Part shown: positions 1 through 7,927 of the stretch, one piece after another
Layout: each line of letters opens with the position of its first letter
Position numbering within the stretch: position 1 is the stretch's first letter
Assembly: GCA_002316295.1 (NCBI GenBank)
Contig: DCDF01000107.1
Location: forward strand, 1-30,523
Length of the DNA stretch: 30,523 nucleotides
Direction: 5' to 3'
From: Syntrophaceae bacterium UBA1062
GTDB taxonomy: Bacteria > Desulfobacterota > Desulfomonilia > UBA1062
Made by a program: the position numbers and the translations under genes
Notes under the pieces: generated by a model
The model's input: the letters and a program-made list of their open reading frames with translations, nothing else
Database searches by the model: none
What the model was told of the DNA's origin: nothing

Positions 1-716
1 CTGCCAAGCTCGAAAGTGACGTTTACATACGAGTCAATCACGACCTGTCCGGGCAGGATGGGCATGAGGGCGTCTCCCTCTGCGAGAACCGCCTCCCCGC
101 CTCTGGGCTGGACGATGTTCGGGACGAACTGGATGTATGTTATCTCCTTCAGGTCGAGCCCTGCCGACCGGGCAAGGACCTTTGCGTTTTCCATAGCATT
201 CTCAAGGGCCCTGGCGGCGGTTTGCTTCTGCAGCTCATCGTTGTCGCTCCGGGAGAAGGAGAGTGAGCTCACCCTCGTTGCACCTGCTGATACAGCAGCG
301 TCGATCAGCTCTCCGATCGTATCCAGAGCGGGTGTCTTGACGATGATGGAGTGGTTCACCCGGTACGCCTTGGGGACGAGGGCGGAGGCCCTCGATCCCG
401 AGTCTTTCTCGCGCTCGTAGAGCGGTTGGAGGGTAAAGCTGGAGGTGGATATCTCGGTGTCTTTCCCCGCGGCCTTTTTCAGCCCCCGGATCACCCTGTC
501 GGTGAGCTTCGTGTTTTTCTCCAGAGCCAGAGCGGCTCTGGGCTCAGAGGTTTCCACTGCAAAGAAAATGCTCGCCTGGTTCGGCGGCACCGTGATCGAC
601 GCCTGGCCGGTGACGTCCATGGTCGGCACGCTCCTATCATTCTGCGCGTTGGCGGGAACCTGGGCCCAGAGGCAAAAGACGGCCAGCATGAGGACCATTC
701 CGGATACGTTTCTCAT
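1..716 (-). CDS. SIMPL-domain (DUF541) exported protein, C-terminus cut by window edge
   Basis: Reading the minus strand from ATG at 716 gives about 238 codons with no stop before the window edge. The N-terminus is a signal peptide: a short basic start, a hydrophobic stretch (VLMLAVFCLWA) and a small-residue cleavage region ending near Ala-Asn-Ala. The mature part has the SIMPL/DUF541 pattern: an early beta strand like VTGQASITVPPNQA, then a pair of alternating strands and helices, and a late VNVTFEL strand. Members of the family (YggE type) are periplasmic proteins of unclear biochemical role, in some cases linked to oxidative stress. An AAGGAGAG ribosome site lies 4-5 bases before the ATG, which supports the start. 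The gene is divergent from the acyltransferase downstream. The missing 3' end should be short, because the domain is almost complete. Confidence 0.85.
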   Translation of the reverse strand, partial: MRNVSGMVLMLAVFCLWAQVPANAQNDRSVPTMDVTGQASITVPPNQASIFFAVETSEPRAALALEKNTKLTDRVIRGLKKAAGKDTEISTSSFTLQPLYEREKDSGSRASALVPKAYRVNHSIIVKTPALDTIGELIDAAVSAGATRVSSLSFSRSDNDELQKQTAARALENAMENAKVLARSAGLDLKEITYIQFVPNIVQPRGGEAVLAEGDALMPILPGQVVIDSYVNVTFELG

Positions 717-928
717 AGCTCTCTCCTTGAAATATGATCAGGACCGCGCGTCGATGGGCGTCATCGCTGCGCAGCGCTCTCATTTCTTCATGGAATATCC
801 GGATACTACCATATACACAGCCCGGTATCCAGCTTCTCCTCCCTGTTGACGGGGCATGGGAAAGGCCGCGGCCGTTTCCCCAAGACCCCAAAGAGGTGAG
901 AAAAATTCCGGCGGCCTTCAATCCGGTA

Positions 929-957
929 TTCACAAGGATGATTTTTTTGGGTAATAT
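929..957 (+). promoter_or_regulatory. candidate sigma-70 promoter for the PlsC-type acyltransferase
   Basis: TTCACA (929-934) and TAATAT (952-957) are 17 bases apart. Transcription would start near 964, just before the in-frame ATGs at 968 and 974. This argues that the longer reading from 734 is not the real start. Confidence 0.35.
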
Positions 958-967
958 ATACAATGAA

Positions 968-1711
968 ATGGTTATGGCGCCTTCGATTCTCATCTCTACA
1001 GCGAAGGTCCTCTGGATAAGCCTTTGCGCCGTTTTCATCAGCCTGGTGATGTTCGTGCCCGTCACGCTGGCCGCCCTCATGAGCAACACCGGGAACCTGG
1101 CCTTTACGCTCTCGAAGATATGGGCCTATTTCATGCTTTATGCCACCGGGGTCAGGGTCGCCATCAGAAACCGGGAGAAAATCCGCCCGGGAACCTCATA
1201 CATCATTATCGCGAACCATCAGTCCGAGTACGATATCCTCGCTATCGTCACCAGCCTAAGGATCCAGTTTCGATGGATCATCAAAAAGGAGCTGCGCAGG
1301 GTGCCGCTCTTCGGGTATGCCCTGTATATATCACGGAACATCTTTATCGACCGCTCTGACGGGAAGAAGGCCATCGCGAGCATTCATGCCGGAATGGACC
1401 GGCTTCCGCCCGGCACCAGCGTCATGTTTTTCGCCGAGGGCTCCCGGTCTGCAGACGGGGTTATCCGGGAATTCAAGAAGGGCGGGTTCATTATGGCCCT
1501 GGAGAAGCATTTCCCGATTCTGCCGGTAACCGTCAACGGATCCAGGAAGGTGCTCCCGAAAAAGAGCCTGGTTTTCCGGCCGGGCACCATCGAGGTCGTG
1601 GTGGGCGATCCCATCGAGACATCAGGCCTCGCTAGAGAAGACCTGCCTGTCCTCATGCAAAAGACCAGAGATGTCATCGTGAGCAACTACCATCCGGATT
1701 ATCCCGGATGA
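968..1711 (+). CDS. plsC: 1-acyl-sn-glycerol-3-phosphate acyltransferase family protein (PlsC-like)
   Basis: This is a lysophospholipid acyltransferase of the PlsC fold, expected to acylate lysophosphatidate at the inner membrane during phospholipid synthesis. From the ATG at 968 the product is 247 residues. It has a hydrophobic N-terminal helix (about 12-37) and a second apolar segment. The acceptor motif NHQSEYD (the HX4D box, His84 and Asp89) is followed by the phosphate-binding FAEGSRSADG box (EGxR at 157-160) and the later VTVNGS strand. The open frame extends back to 734, but the upstream part is low in hydrophobicity and unlike the family. ATGs at 938, 968 and 974 are all possible; 968 or 974 best fits the promoter-like elements. 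Neither has a strong ribosome site. A DUF374 relative in the same superfamily lies at 13976-14686. Confidence 0.85.
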   Translation: MVMAPSILISTAKVLWISLCAVFISLVMFVPVTLAALMSNTGNLAFTLSKIWAYFMLYATGVRVAIRNREKIRPGTSYIIIANHQSEYDILAIVTSLRIQFRWIIKKELRRVPLFGYALYISRNIFIDRSDGKKAIASIHAGMDRLPPGTSVMFFAEGSRSADGVIREFKKGGFIMALEKHFPILPVTVNGSRKVLPKKSLVFRPGTIEVVVGDPIETSGLAREDLPVLMQKTRDVIVSNYHPDYPG

Positions 1712-1775
1712 CACTCCTCTTTCTTGACTTGTCCGGCGGCAACGTGTACACGTCTTGTCAGCAGAACATCCTGAC

Positions 1776-1803
1776 GCGGGCCCTCTGACGGTCCCGCATA
1801 TTT
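1776..1803 (+). terminator. candidate hairpin terminator after plsC
   Basis: GCGGG at 1776-1780 pairs with CCCGC at 1793-1797, and CC/GG pairs extend the stem inside one mismatch. The hairpin is followed by ATATTTT. It lies 65 bases after the plsC stop. The T tract is interrupted, so strength is uncertain. Confidence 0.35.
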
Positions 1804-1910
1804 TGCCGGAGGACGTTGAGAAGAATTGTGTAATGACGGGGCATCAGGTCGAAATGTATCGATCCCTTCTCCGGAGGACCGGTTGCCGTACACATCGAAG
1901 GGGAGGCATC

Positions 1911-2459
1911 ATGGGGGAGCCGCGAAAGATCTGGTATCGGCTGCGTGGGGCACTGATCGTTCCGTTTTATCTCTTTGTCCTGTTCTATAGCCGGGGTGAG
2001 TTCACCAATCTCATGATAAGTCACCCCATCGGCGCCATCCTGTTCGGGGCCGGCCTGGCTCTGCGCATCTGGGCCCAGATGCACCTGCATTACCGGCTGA
2101 AAACCCATAAGATACTCACACTCACCGGTCCGTATCGCTATGTGCGCAACCCCATCTACATCGGCAACACGCTCATACTCGTGGGGATCACGGTTCTCGA
2201 GGGCCTGCTGTGGTTCGTCCCGATCATGCTGCTCGCCTGCGCCTTCACGTATCATATGACGGTGCTGTATGAGGAGGGGCACCTGACGAGAAAGTACGGC
2301 CAGGGTTACGTGGATTTTCTGAACAGGGTTCCCAGATGGCTTCCTCGCCGAAGCCCGGTGAAAACTGTGCCTGCCGCAAGAACGGGGCCCTATTTCTGGC
2401 AGAGCATGGCAGCGGAGCTCCACATCCTGCTTCTTCTCATACCTCTGATACTCCTCTAG
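1911..2459 (+). CDS. isoprenylcysteine carboxyl methyltransferase family membrane protein
   Basis: This 182-residue integral membrane protein belongs to the ICMT/phospholipid-methyltransferase-like superfamily, which uses S-adenosylmethionine. Transmembrane segments lie at about 13-27, 38-56, 86-98 and 100-116, plus a hydrophobic C-terminal tail. The family signature is present: GPYRYVRNPIYIG at 73-85, then EEGHLTRKYGQGYVDF at about 121-136, ending in RVPRWLP. These contain the conserved RNP and the E-x2-L-x3-Y/F-G-x2-Y cofactor elements. The frame is open from 1755, but ATG 1911 has a clear GGGGAGG site and starts where family homology begins. The substrate cannot be told from sequence; bacterial members are often unassigned. 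It converges on the acetyltransferase at 2509. Confidence 0.82.
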   Translation: MGEPRKIWYRLRGALIVPFYLFVLFYSRGEFTNLMISHPIGAILFGAGLALRIWAQMHLHYRLKTHKILTLTGPYRYVRNPIYIGNTLILVGITVLEGLLWFVPIMLLACAFTYHMTVLYEEGHLTRKYGQGYVDFLNRVPRWLPRRSPVKTVPAARTGPYFWQSMAAELHILLLLIPLILL

Positions 2460-2508
2460 CCGTAAGGCTCGCATCCCGTCAGAACAGAGCCGGGCTCATG
2501 GTACCCCA

Positions 2509-3000
2509 TCAGAGACGGCGCTGCATCCACACCACACTGAATGCTTTACCCGCCTTGGCGCCGATGTCCTCGAATCGGCCGCATTCCCGGAAGCCATTTT
2601 TCAAGTGGAACCCGATGCTGCCCGGGTTCAGCGAGGATACGTTGACGAGTACCTGCTCTATACCGCATTCGTGGGCTTTTTTGAGGAGGATATTCAGGAT
2701 TTTTGTCCCTATGCCCCTGCCCGTATGTCCGGGGTGTATGAAATATGTCGCCATTGCGGTCTTCCTGAACGAATCTGCGGGATGGTATGGATGCAGGAAG
2801 GCGAATCCTACGGTTTTGCCGTCTCCGCTCTTCACCGCAAGGGCCGGGTAACTCCTCGACAAAGACAGAAAATGATCATAGACGGCATAGTCCACCGGCC
2901 TGCCGGGGTAGGCGGCAAAGCTCTTTTCGATGTAGTGGTTGAAAATATCGATGACTTCCCTGCGGTGCTCTTGCGCCATGGGCTCGAATGTGTATTCCAT
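2509..3000 (-). CDS. GNAT-family N-acetyltransferase
   Basis: A 163-residue acetyl-CoA-dependent acetyltransferase of the GNAT fold, resembling the phosphinothricin/amino-acid acetyltransferase branch. The N-terminus (EYTFEPMAQEHRREVIDIFN) matches the beta1-alpha1 region of that branch. The acetyl-CoA binding motif A is ATYFIHPGHTGRGIGTKIL, with the Q/R-x2-G-x-G/A signature as TGRGIG. The later region VNVSSLNPGSIGFHLKNGF is motif B, including the SIGFHLKNGF element. The start at 3000 is chosen because AAAGGA lies six bases upstream and homology begins there; an upstream ATG at 3075 would add 25 unlike residues. The substrate is unknown. Confidence 0.82.
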   Translation of the reverse strand: MEYTFEPMAQEHRREVIDIFNHYIEKSFAAYPGRPVDYAVYDHFLSLSRSYPALAVKSGDGKTVGFAFLHPYHPADSFRKTAMATYFIHPGHTGRGIGTKILNILLKKAHECGIEQVLVNVSSLNPGSIGFHLKNGFRECGRFEDIGAKAGKAFSVVWMQRRL

Positions 3001-3134
3001 GCACAGTCCTTTCCCGCACTCGTATACATCGAAGCAGCGGGGCACATGATATCTCGGGAAACACATGTATGCCATGAACGACGTATCACCTCAAGACTGA
3101 TCAATCAAATGTCAGAGCTGTGCAGGAGAGAAGC

Positions 3135-4345
3135 TTACGGTATCTCTTCCGCCTTCACGTGCGCCATCTTGGACATCATCGGCCCGACGATCTCGTGAAC
3201 GACTGTTGCTCCGATGATGACAGCGATCGCGGTTTCAGAGACCGGGGAAAATGCCGGGTCGTATCCTATGAGCAGTGCCAGGCCGATCCCTGCCTGCAGA
3301 ATGAGGCCCCAAGCCACATTTTTTCCAAGGCCTTTCGGGCTGCGGGCCATGCCTGCCCCGATCACCGCACCCAGGTATTTGCCCAGAGTTCGCAGCAGGA
3401 CATAGAGCACAACAAAGGGCAGCATAGCCGGAAAAATGGAGAAATTCAGATACATGCCGCGCAGAGTAAAGAACAAAACGAAAATGAGCTCCTCGATGTA
3501 GCGCTCGATCATTCCGATGATCTTTTCCTGCACGAGATGATAATTCCCCACGATGACTCCCATGGTCAGGGAGGTGAGAAGTTCGTCGAGCCCGAAGAGC
3601 CCGGCTGGGCCGTAGCACAGGAAAAGCAGGGCGTAGACATAGACAATGACGGACCCTTCCGATTCTCTGGCGATGAGGGAGCTGACTGCATTGAAGGCGG
3701 CACCGAACACGATGCCGGTAATTATGCCTCCAAAAATTACAAACAATGGGGTGAACACGGAATCATGGACGCTGAGCTGCGAAGTCGTTGCGATCATCCG
3801 GGCGACGGCAGCAGCGATACTGAAGTTTATGATGACGAGAATATCGTCGAGCCCCGAAACCCCGAGGATGGTTGATGTTACTTTGCCTTTGGCGTGATAT
3901 TCATGGATGACGGCAAGATTGGCGGCCGGATCGGTAGGAGATGCCAGGGGCACGAGCAGAATGCTCGGGGCTATGACCATCCCGGCCCAGGAATATCCGA
4001 TAGTGTGGCTCAGGATGAAGAGAACGGCGGCGAAGCCGAGGCCCACAAGCAGGAAGGGGCATTCGGCTCGGAAAAAGGTGATGGAGAGGATGCTCTTTCC
4101 CAGTTTTTTATTCTGGAAAATACGAGTGATGCACCGATGGTGAATGTGATGAAGCTTAAAGCGGCATCGGTTATCGGCTCTGTTCGGGCAACGGAGTCCC
4201 GGGTTGTGAAATGAGAGACCTGAGGATTCAGCAGGATACCCGCCATGATAAATCCTGTTCCCTAGAGGAGCCGCACAATCCGGGCGAGCTCTTCAGAGAT
4301 GAACCCGAAGATGAGCACGATCCCGTGGAGAAAAAGGGCGTTCAC
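3135..4345 (-). pseudogene. cation:proton antiporter (Kef/NhaP-like, PF00999 type), disrupted by amber codon and frameshift
   Basis: Three minus-strand pieces join into one antiporter of about 400 residues. Piece one starts at GTG 4345 (GAGG seven bases upstream) and encodes VNALFLHGIVLIFGF and following residues, then meets TAG at 4262-4264. The same frame resumes with GTGFIMAGILLNPQVSHF and runs to a six-A run (plus-strand T run 4104-4109). Downstream family sequence then lies in the -1 frame (LGKSIL...) and continues to the stop at 3135. The long part has many transmembrane segments and the core antiporter motifs SPTDPAANLAVI and GVSGLDDILVI, whose Asp residues are expected to carry ions. 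Two lesions suggest decay. The frameshift site reads A AAA AAC in frame, a canonical -1 slippery heptamer, so recoding at that point is not excluded. Confidence 0.75.
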
Positions 4346-4432
4346 AGGGCCGCCTCTGCGGAGCCGAAGAACCCGTTGCATTGAGTCCATGGAGTCGACG
4401 GGGAAGATCTGCCTGCAGACAGAGACCCCCCC

Positions 4433-4446
4433 ATTGAATATTCAAT
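4433..4446. repeat. 14-bp perfect palindrome ATTGAATATTCAAT
   Basis: The sequence is its own reverse complement with no spacer. It lies between the antiporter remnant and the CoA-transferase genes, possibly as a regulator site. No protein can be assigned. Confidence 0.4.
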
Positions 4447-4526
4447 GAATAATCGCGTGACGAATACAATAGTGCGTAAGTTGCGGGTACATCACGATTG
4501 CGACCCAACAGGACGTGCCGATCATG

Positions 4527-4548
4527 ATTATGGTATTTACACCATAAT
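4527..4548. promoter_or_regulatory. inverted repeat ATTATGGT-N6-ACCATAAT, candidate operator
   Basis: Two perfect 8-base arms flank a 6-base spacer. The site lies about 170 bases upstream of the CoA-transferase start and just upstream of a TATAAT (4577-4582). Size and symmetry fit a dimeric repressor or activator site. Confidence 0.45.
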
Positions 4549-4622
4549 GTGGTCTGCCGTTCTATGGCGGCTCGGTTATAATTACCTCGAAGCTGGAAAC
4601 GATAAAATACAAATTAAATAAA

Positions 4623-4636
4623 TACAATACATTGTA
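4623..4636. promoter_or_regulatory. inverted repeat TACAAT-N2-ATTGTA, candidate operator
   Basis: A perfect 6-base-arm dyad with a 2-base spacer lies 85 bases before the CoA-transferase start codon, in the most AT-rich part of the leader. It may be an operator; the regulator is unknown. Confidence 0.4.
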
Positions 4637-4720
4637 AACATTCACATATGAGTCATCCGATGGCATGAATTTCGCTTTTTGTCTAATGTACATAAAAAAA
4701 GCAAGACTCGGAGGACAGGT

Positions 4721-5812
4721 ATGGGCGTGTTCGACTACAGCAGGGAAGCTCTCGAAAACCTGAAAATTGACGACACCGGCGTGCTGGACAGGCTGGTCGA
4801 CTTCGAGACGGCGAGAAAGGTCCATCTCGGCAAAGAGCGCGCGAAAAAAGACAAGCGCATCTCGCTGAAGGAGGCCGTGGCGGAATTCGTACAGGACGGC
4901 GACGTAGTCATGGACACCGGGTTCGGCTATGTTCGTACCTGCATCCAGAGCCATTTCGAGATCATGAGGCAGGAAAAGAAGAATCTCCAGATGATCGGTG
5001 CTCCCAACACGAACCAGAGCTACATGATCATAACCGGTGCCGTGACCTATTCCCACAATTCCTATATCGGCGCCGAGATGAGGGGCACGGACCGCAACTA
5101 CACCCGCCAGCTCAAGGCGGGCAAGGTCAAGATCCTCTCGGAATGGAGCCACGGCGGGGTCGCCCAGGGACTGAAGGCCGCGCAGCTCGGCTCTCCCGGG
5201 GTGCTGAGCAAACAGATGCTCGCCTCGGATATCATCAAGTACAACCCATACCTCAAGGTGATGCAGAACCCGATCAAGAAGGAACCCGACCCGACGGTGT
5301 TCATCCCCGCACTGTATCCGGACGTAACATTCATCCATGCCCAGGCCGCGGACAAATACGGGAATGCCTACATTTACGGGCCTACGGTCAACGATGTGGC
5401 CGGAGCCGCCGCCTCGAAGAAGGTCGTCATCACCGCCGAAGAGATCGTACCGGAGTCCGACATACGCTACAACAAGAAAGGGGTGATCATCCCGTTCTTT
5501 TATGCGGACGCGGTGGTCGAACTCCCTTATGGGGCGCTGCCCGGAAGCATGCCCGGATATTATTACTGGCCCCGCCAGTGGTGGGAGAAGCTCATGCGGC
5601 TTGCAGGCCCCAGCGACGAGAACATGAAAGACTTCATCGACGAGTGGATCTTCGGCACGAAAGGGCCGATCGATTTCGTCGAAAAGCTCGGCGGCGCCAG
5701 ATGGATGATCGAGGCGCGGAGGCAGACCAAGGCTGCGGAGGGGGATAACGAGGACATCGATTTTTCATACCAGGAATACAAGGTGGGCAGCGACCCCGGA
5801 ATTTTCTTCTGA
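4721..5812 (+). CDS. CoA-transferase family I, subunit A
   Basis: A 363-residue alpha subunit of a class I CoA-transferase of the glutaconate CoA-transferase/IpdA group, moving CoA between carboxylic acids in the cytoplasm. Visible family features are the N-terminal KRISLKEAVAEFVQDGDVVMD segment, the GAPNTNQSYMIITGAV region, SYIGAEMRGTDR, the ALYPDVTFIHAQAADKYGNA strand-turn typical of the fold, and a C-terminal IDEWI segment. The start ATG 4721 has GGAGG seven bases upstream. The frame is open to 4679 but that extension lacks a ribosome site. The next gene encodes the beta subunit, and the pair should form the active complex. The catalytic Glu lies in the beta subunit in this family. The substrate is not readable from sequence; dicarboxylate or ring-cleavage acyl-CoAs are options. 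Confidence 0.88.
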   Translation: MGVFDYSREALENLKIDDTGVLDRLVDFETARKVHLGKERAKKDKRISLKEAVAEFVQDGDVVMDTGFGYVRTCIQSHFEIMRQEKKNLQMIGAPNTNQSYMIITGAVTYSHNSYIGAEMRGTDRNYTRQLKAGKVKILSEWSHGGVAQGLKAAQLGSPGVLSKQMLASDIIKYNPYLKVMQNPIKKEPDPTVFIPALYPDVTFIHAQAADKYGNAYIYGPTVNDVAGAAASKKVVITAEEIVPESDIRYNKKGVIIPFFYADAVVELPYGALPGSMPGYYYWPRQWWEKLMRLAGPSDENMKDFIDEWIFGTKGPIDFVEKLGGARWMIEARRQTKAAEGDNEDIDFSYQEYKVGSDPGIFF

Positions 5813-5843
5813 TACCGGATGAGACGAGAAGGGAGGAACGGCG

Positions 5844-6632
5844 ATGACTGACAACGCTCCGGCGAATCCTTTGGAGATATTGGCATATATTATATCGGCG
5901 CAGATCAGGGACCACACGATCGTATATGTGGGCACCGGGCTACCCATGGTTGCCGGGATCCTCGCCCGATTCACTCATGCTCCGAACATCACGATGGTCT
6001 ATGAATCGGGCGGGCAGGATCCCATCCATGGAGGTATGCCCTGGTCGGTGGGCGGCCCCTTCACCTGGCGAAAGTCTCCCACCATTATGGAAATGGCCTA
6101 TTCATTCGGACAGTGCTACAACGGCTATGTGGACATCGCTTTTCTCGGGTTCGCCCAGGTGGATATGTACGGCAATGTCAACACCCACATGATCGGCGAT
6201 AATTTTCTCTTGCCCAAGGCACGTCTCACCGGCTCCGGCGGTAACAACGACCTTACATCCCTTGCGGAAAACATGGTTCTGGTGGGGCTCCAGACACCGG
6301 AAAAGTTCCCGGAAAAGGTCGATTTCATTACCTCGGTGGGTCATCTGAGAGGGGGCAATACCCGGAAAGAGGCCGGGCTCCTGGGGAACGGGCCCGTCGC
6401 GGTCATATCCCAGTGCGGGGTCTTCAATTTCGAGCCCGTAACCAAGAGGATGCGGGTCAAAACACTGCATCCCGGAATGACGTTCGAAGTTGCGCAGATG
6501 TGCACGGGGTTCGAGCTCCTGAAACCGGAAGGCGAGATCCCACTAACCCCCATGCCCTCTCCTGAAATAATTGAAATACTCCGGAAAAAGGTGGACCCTG
6601 CAGGGGTCTTCACCTCGCTGCCATCAGCGTAA
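5844..6632 (+). CDS. CoA-transferase family I, subunit B (catalytic)
   Basis: A 262-residue beta subunit partnering the upstream gene 31 bases away, with a GAAGGGAGG ribosome site just before the ATG. Key features are the glycine-rich VYVGTGLPMVAGILAR segment and YESGGQDP, whose Glu54 matches in position and context the catalytic glutamate of glutaconate CoA-transferase beta, which forms the glutamyl-CoA thioester. The later IAFLGFAQVDMYGNVNTHMIG and GSGGNNDL elements are conserved across the family. With subunit A it would activate or transfer CoA among organic acids during anaerobic degradation. A hairpin follows the stop. Substrate assignment is inference only; no neighbouring degradation genes narrow it. 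Confidence 0.88.
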   Translation: MTDNAPANPLEILAYIISAQIRDHTIVYVGTGLPMVAGILARFTHAPNITMVYESGGQDPIHGGMPWSVGGPFTWRKSPTIMEMAYSFGQCYNGYVDIAFLGFAQVDMYGNVNTHMIGDNFLLPKARLTGSGGNNDLTSLAENMVLVGLQTPEKFPEKVDFITSVGHLRGGNTRKEAGLLGNGPVAVISQCGVFNFEPVTKRMRVKTLHPGMTFEVAQMCTGFELLKPEGEIPLTPMPSPEIIEILRKKVDPAGVFTSLPSA

Positions 6633-6644
6633 CCGCCCCCGCTG

Positions 6645-6676
6645 GAGGGTGCTCCTTTGATGGCAGGGGCACCCTC
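6645..6676. terminator. hairpin between convergent CoA-transferase and VIT1 genes
   Basis: Perfect arms GAGGGTGC (6645-6652) and GCACCCTC (6669-6676) enclose a 16-base loop, 12 bases after the CoA-transferase stop. No T run follows directly, so it may act as a weak or Rho-assisted terminator or an mRNA 3' end. Confidence 0.4.
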
Positions 6677-6769
6677 GCATTGCTCTTTCGCAGGACTCCC
6701 GAAGCCGAACCCTCCCGGCTCCTAAAAAGAAACGCCCTTGAGATCCTGTCGGCGGGGGCGCCCCAACCA

Positions 6770-7642
6770 TCATACGTCCACTCCGATAAGCGAGCGCAGG
6801 AGAAAGCCCACGAGGAAGCTGATTACCGCCACCCCCAGGGAAAACCCCGCCATTTCGAGAAAACGGTACCTGAAGGGCACATCCTTGACTACGGAAAGAT
6901 AGTAGGTAAAAAACGCGATGATCAGCACCGCAAGCATGAGCGTGACGCACAGGCTCACGTAATAATTCGACAGGATCAGATACGGTGCGATCAGGACGAG
7001 CACGGTAATGATGTAGGCGATGCCGGTATAGATGGACGCTCGTGCAGGATTCCTTGACGTCTCCTCCGCCTTGGTGGAGAGGTACTCCGATGCGGCCATG
7101 GACATGGCGGCCGCAATGCCGGTTATTGAGCCTGTGAGGGCGATGAGCTGCGTATCCTGCAAGGCGAGGGTAAGACCTGCCAGGGCACCGGTGAGCTCTA
7201 CGAGGGCGTCGTTCAGACCCAGCACCATGGACCCCGTGTACTGGAGCTTTTCCTCTTCGAGTACCCGGATCAGGGCGTCTTCGTGGTCGCTTTCATCACG
7301 TGATATCGCCTCGGCCTCGGGTATCTGCCTGTCGATCCTGCTGTACATGGCCTGTGCACTGTCCTCACTCCGCTCCATGAGCTTGATGCCGAAGGTGAAG
7401 CCGAGAACCCTGCTGATAATATAATAGAACCACAGCTTCATGAAATCAGGCTTGACATCGCGGCCGGTGTAGGAACGCCAGAGGCGGTAATGCTTCAACT
7501 CGTCCTCGGCGATTTTCTCAAGGATCTCGCGGTTTTTCCCCGGTTTCATGGAGCGGGTGATTCTTCGGTATATATGGTGTTCGGTGATCTCGTTTCGCTG
7601 ATACTGAAGAATCTCGTCCCGGGTTTCTCCACTTATACGCAT
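6770..7642 (-). CDS. ferritin-like/VIT1 (CCC1) family iron transporter
   Basis: A 290-residue two-part protein. Residues 1 to about 125 form a ferritin-like helical domain with candidate metal ligands in QRNEITEHHIY and IAEDELKHYRLW (an ExxH motif), and DESDHEDALIRVLEEEK near the junction. From about residue 133 to the end is a VIT1/CCC1 domain of about five transmembrane helices, opening with TGSMVLGLNDALVELTGALAG. Its GxND-x3-E pattern is typical of vacuolar-iron-transporter-like proteins. Fused ferritin-VIT proteins of the MbfA type export iron or manganese across the inner membrane. The start at 7642 has GGGGAGG seven bases upstream. Transcription probably begins at the promoter at 7800-7827, passing a 32-codon ORF and a hairpin before this gene. 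Confidence 0.87.
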   Translation of the reverse strand: MRISGETRDEILQYQRNEITEHHIYRRITRSMKPGKNREILEKIAEDELKHYRLWRSYTGRDVKPDFMKLWFYYIISRVLGFTFGIKLMERSEDSAQAMYSRIDRQIPEAEAISRDESDHEDALIRVLEEEKLQYTGSMVLGLNDALVELTGALAGLTLALQDTQLIALTGSITGIAAAMSMAASEYLSTKAEETSRNPARASIYTGIAYIITVLVLIAPYLILSNYYVSLCVTLMLAVLIIAFFTYYLSVVKDVPFRYRFLEMAGFSLGVAVISFLVGFLLRSLIGVDV

Positions 7643-7657
7643 TCTATATCCTCCCCG

Positions 7658-7679
7658 CGCCTGCAGTTTCCGGCAGGCG
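7658..7679 (-). promoter_or_regulatory. leader hairpin directly upstream of the VIT1 ribosome site
   Basis: Arms CGCCTGC (7658-7664) and GCAGGCG (7673-7679), 7 perfect pairs, with an 8-base loop. In the transcript the hairpin ends one or two bases before the GGGGAGG ribosome site of the VIT1 gene. It could affect ribosome access or coupling from the leader ORF. Confidence 0.45.
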
Positions 7680-7681
7680 GA

Positions 7682-7780
7682 TTATGCCATCACGGACGAT
7701 TCCTCCATGCGGCCCGTGTCCCCATGAAAGCCTGCAAGGCAGTAAGCCGTGCTCCCGTACAGCTTGTGCATTCTGTTCAT
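7682..7780 (-). CDS. small 32-residue ORF/leader peptide upstream of the VIT1 gene
   Basis: ATG at 7780 has an AAAGGAG ribosome site six bases upstream and sits only about 12 bases after the predicted transcription start. It encodes 32 residues starting MNRMHKLYGSTAYCLAGF and ending at TAA 7682-7684. Translation signals are as good as those of the large genes. I do not recognise the peptide. It has one Cys, two His and four Met, no clear transmembrane helix and no obvious regulatory codon run. It could be a leader peptide controlling the iron transporter, or a small protein in its own right. The stop is 39 bases before the VIT1 start. Confidence 0.5.
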   Translation of the reverse strand: MNRMHKLYGSTAYCLAGFHGDTGRMEESSVMA

Positions 7781-7799
7781 GTCCTGCTCCTTTGATGTA

Positions 7800-7827
7800 A
7801 TTATACAGAGGCCGGACAGAGTTCAAA
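7800..7827 (-). promoter_or_regulatory. sigma-70-like promoter for the leader ORF and VIT1 gene
   Basis: On the minus strand TTTGAA (7822-7827) is followed after 16 bases by a perfect TATAAT (7800-7805). Initiation would fall around 7793, immediately before the ribosome site of the 32-codon ORF. No clear Fur-type 19-base dyad is seen over it. Confidence 0.6.
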
Positions 7828-7927
7828 ACCGGGCGCTTGGAGAAAGAATATCCAAGGCGCATGTTCCGGACCCCCCTCTCCCGGTTTGAAGAGAAGCCTC
7901 AAGGGCAGTACTTTATATCTTGTATCG

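Larger units (their letters stand above)
4346..4720. other. AT-rich intergenic control region with several perfect palindromes
   Basis: No gene is seen. The region separates the broken antiporter from the CoA-transferase operon and is clearly more AT-rich than its surroundings, especially 4570-4660. It contains three perfect dyads (listed separately) and a TATAAT at 4577-4582 without a convincing -35 partner. This looks like a regulated leader for the CoA-transferase genes. Confidence 0.5.

Noticed and set aside
4262..4264. TAG in the antiporter as pyrrolysine codon
   Set aside because: No pyl genes are in the window and the same gene carries a second, unrelated frameshift, so decay is more economical than recoding.
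4571..4600. TATAAT at 4577-4582 as a complete sigma-70 promoter
   Set aside because: No -35 element of reasonable quality lies 16-19 bases upstream, so it is only noted within the control region.
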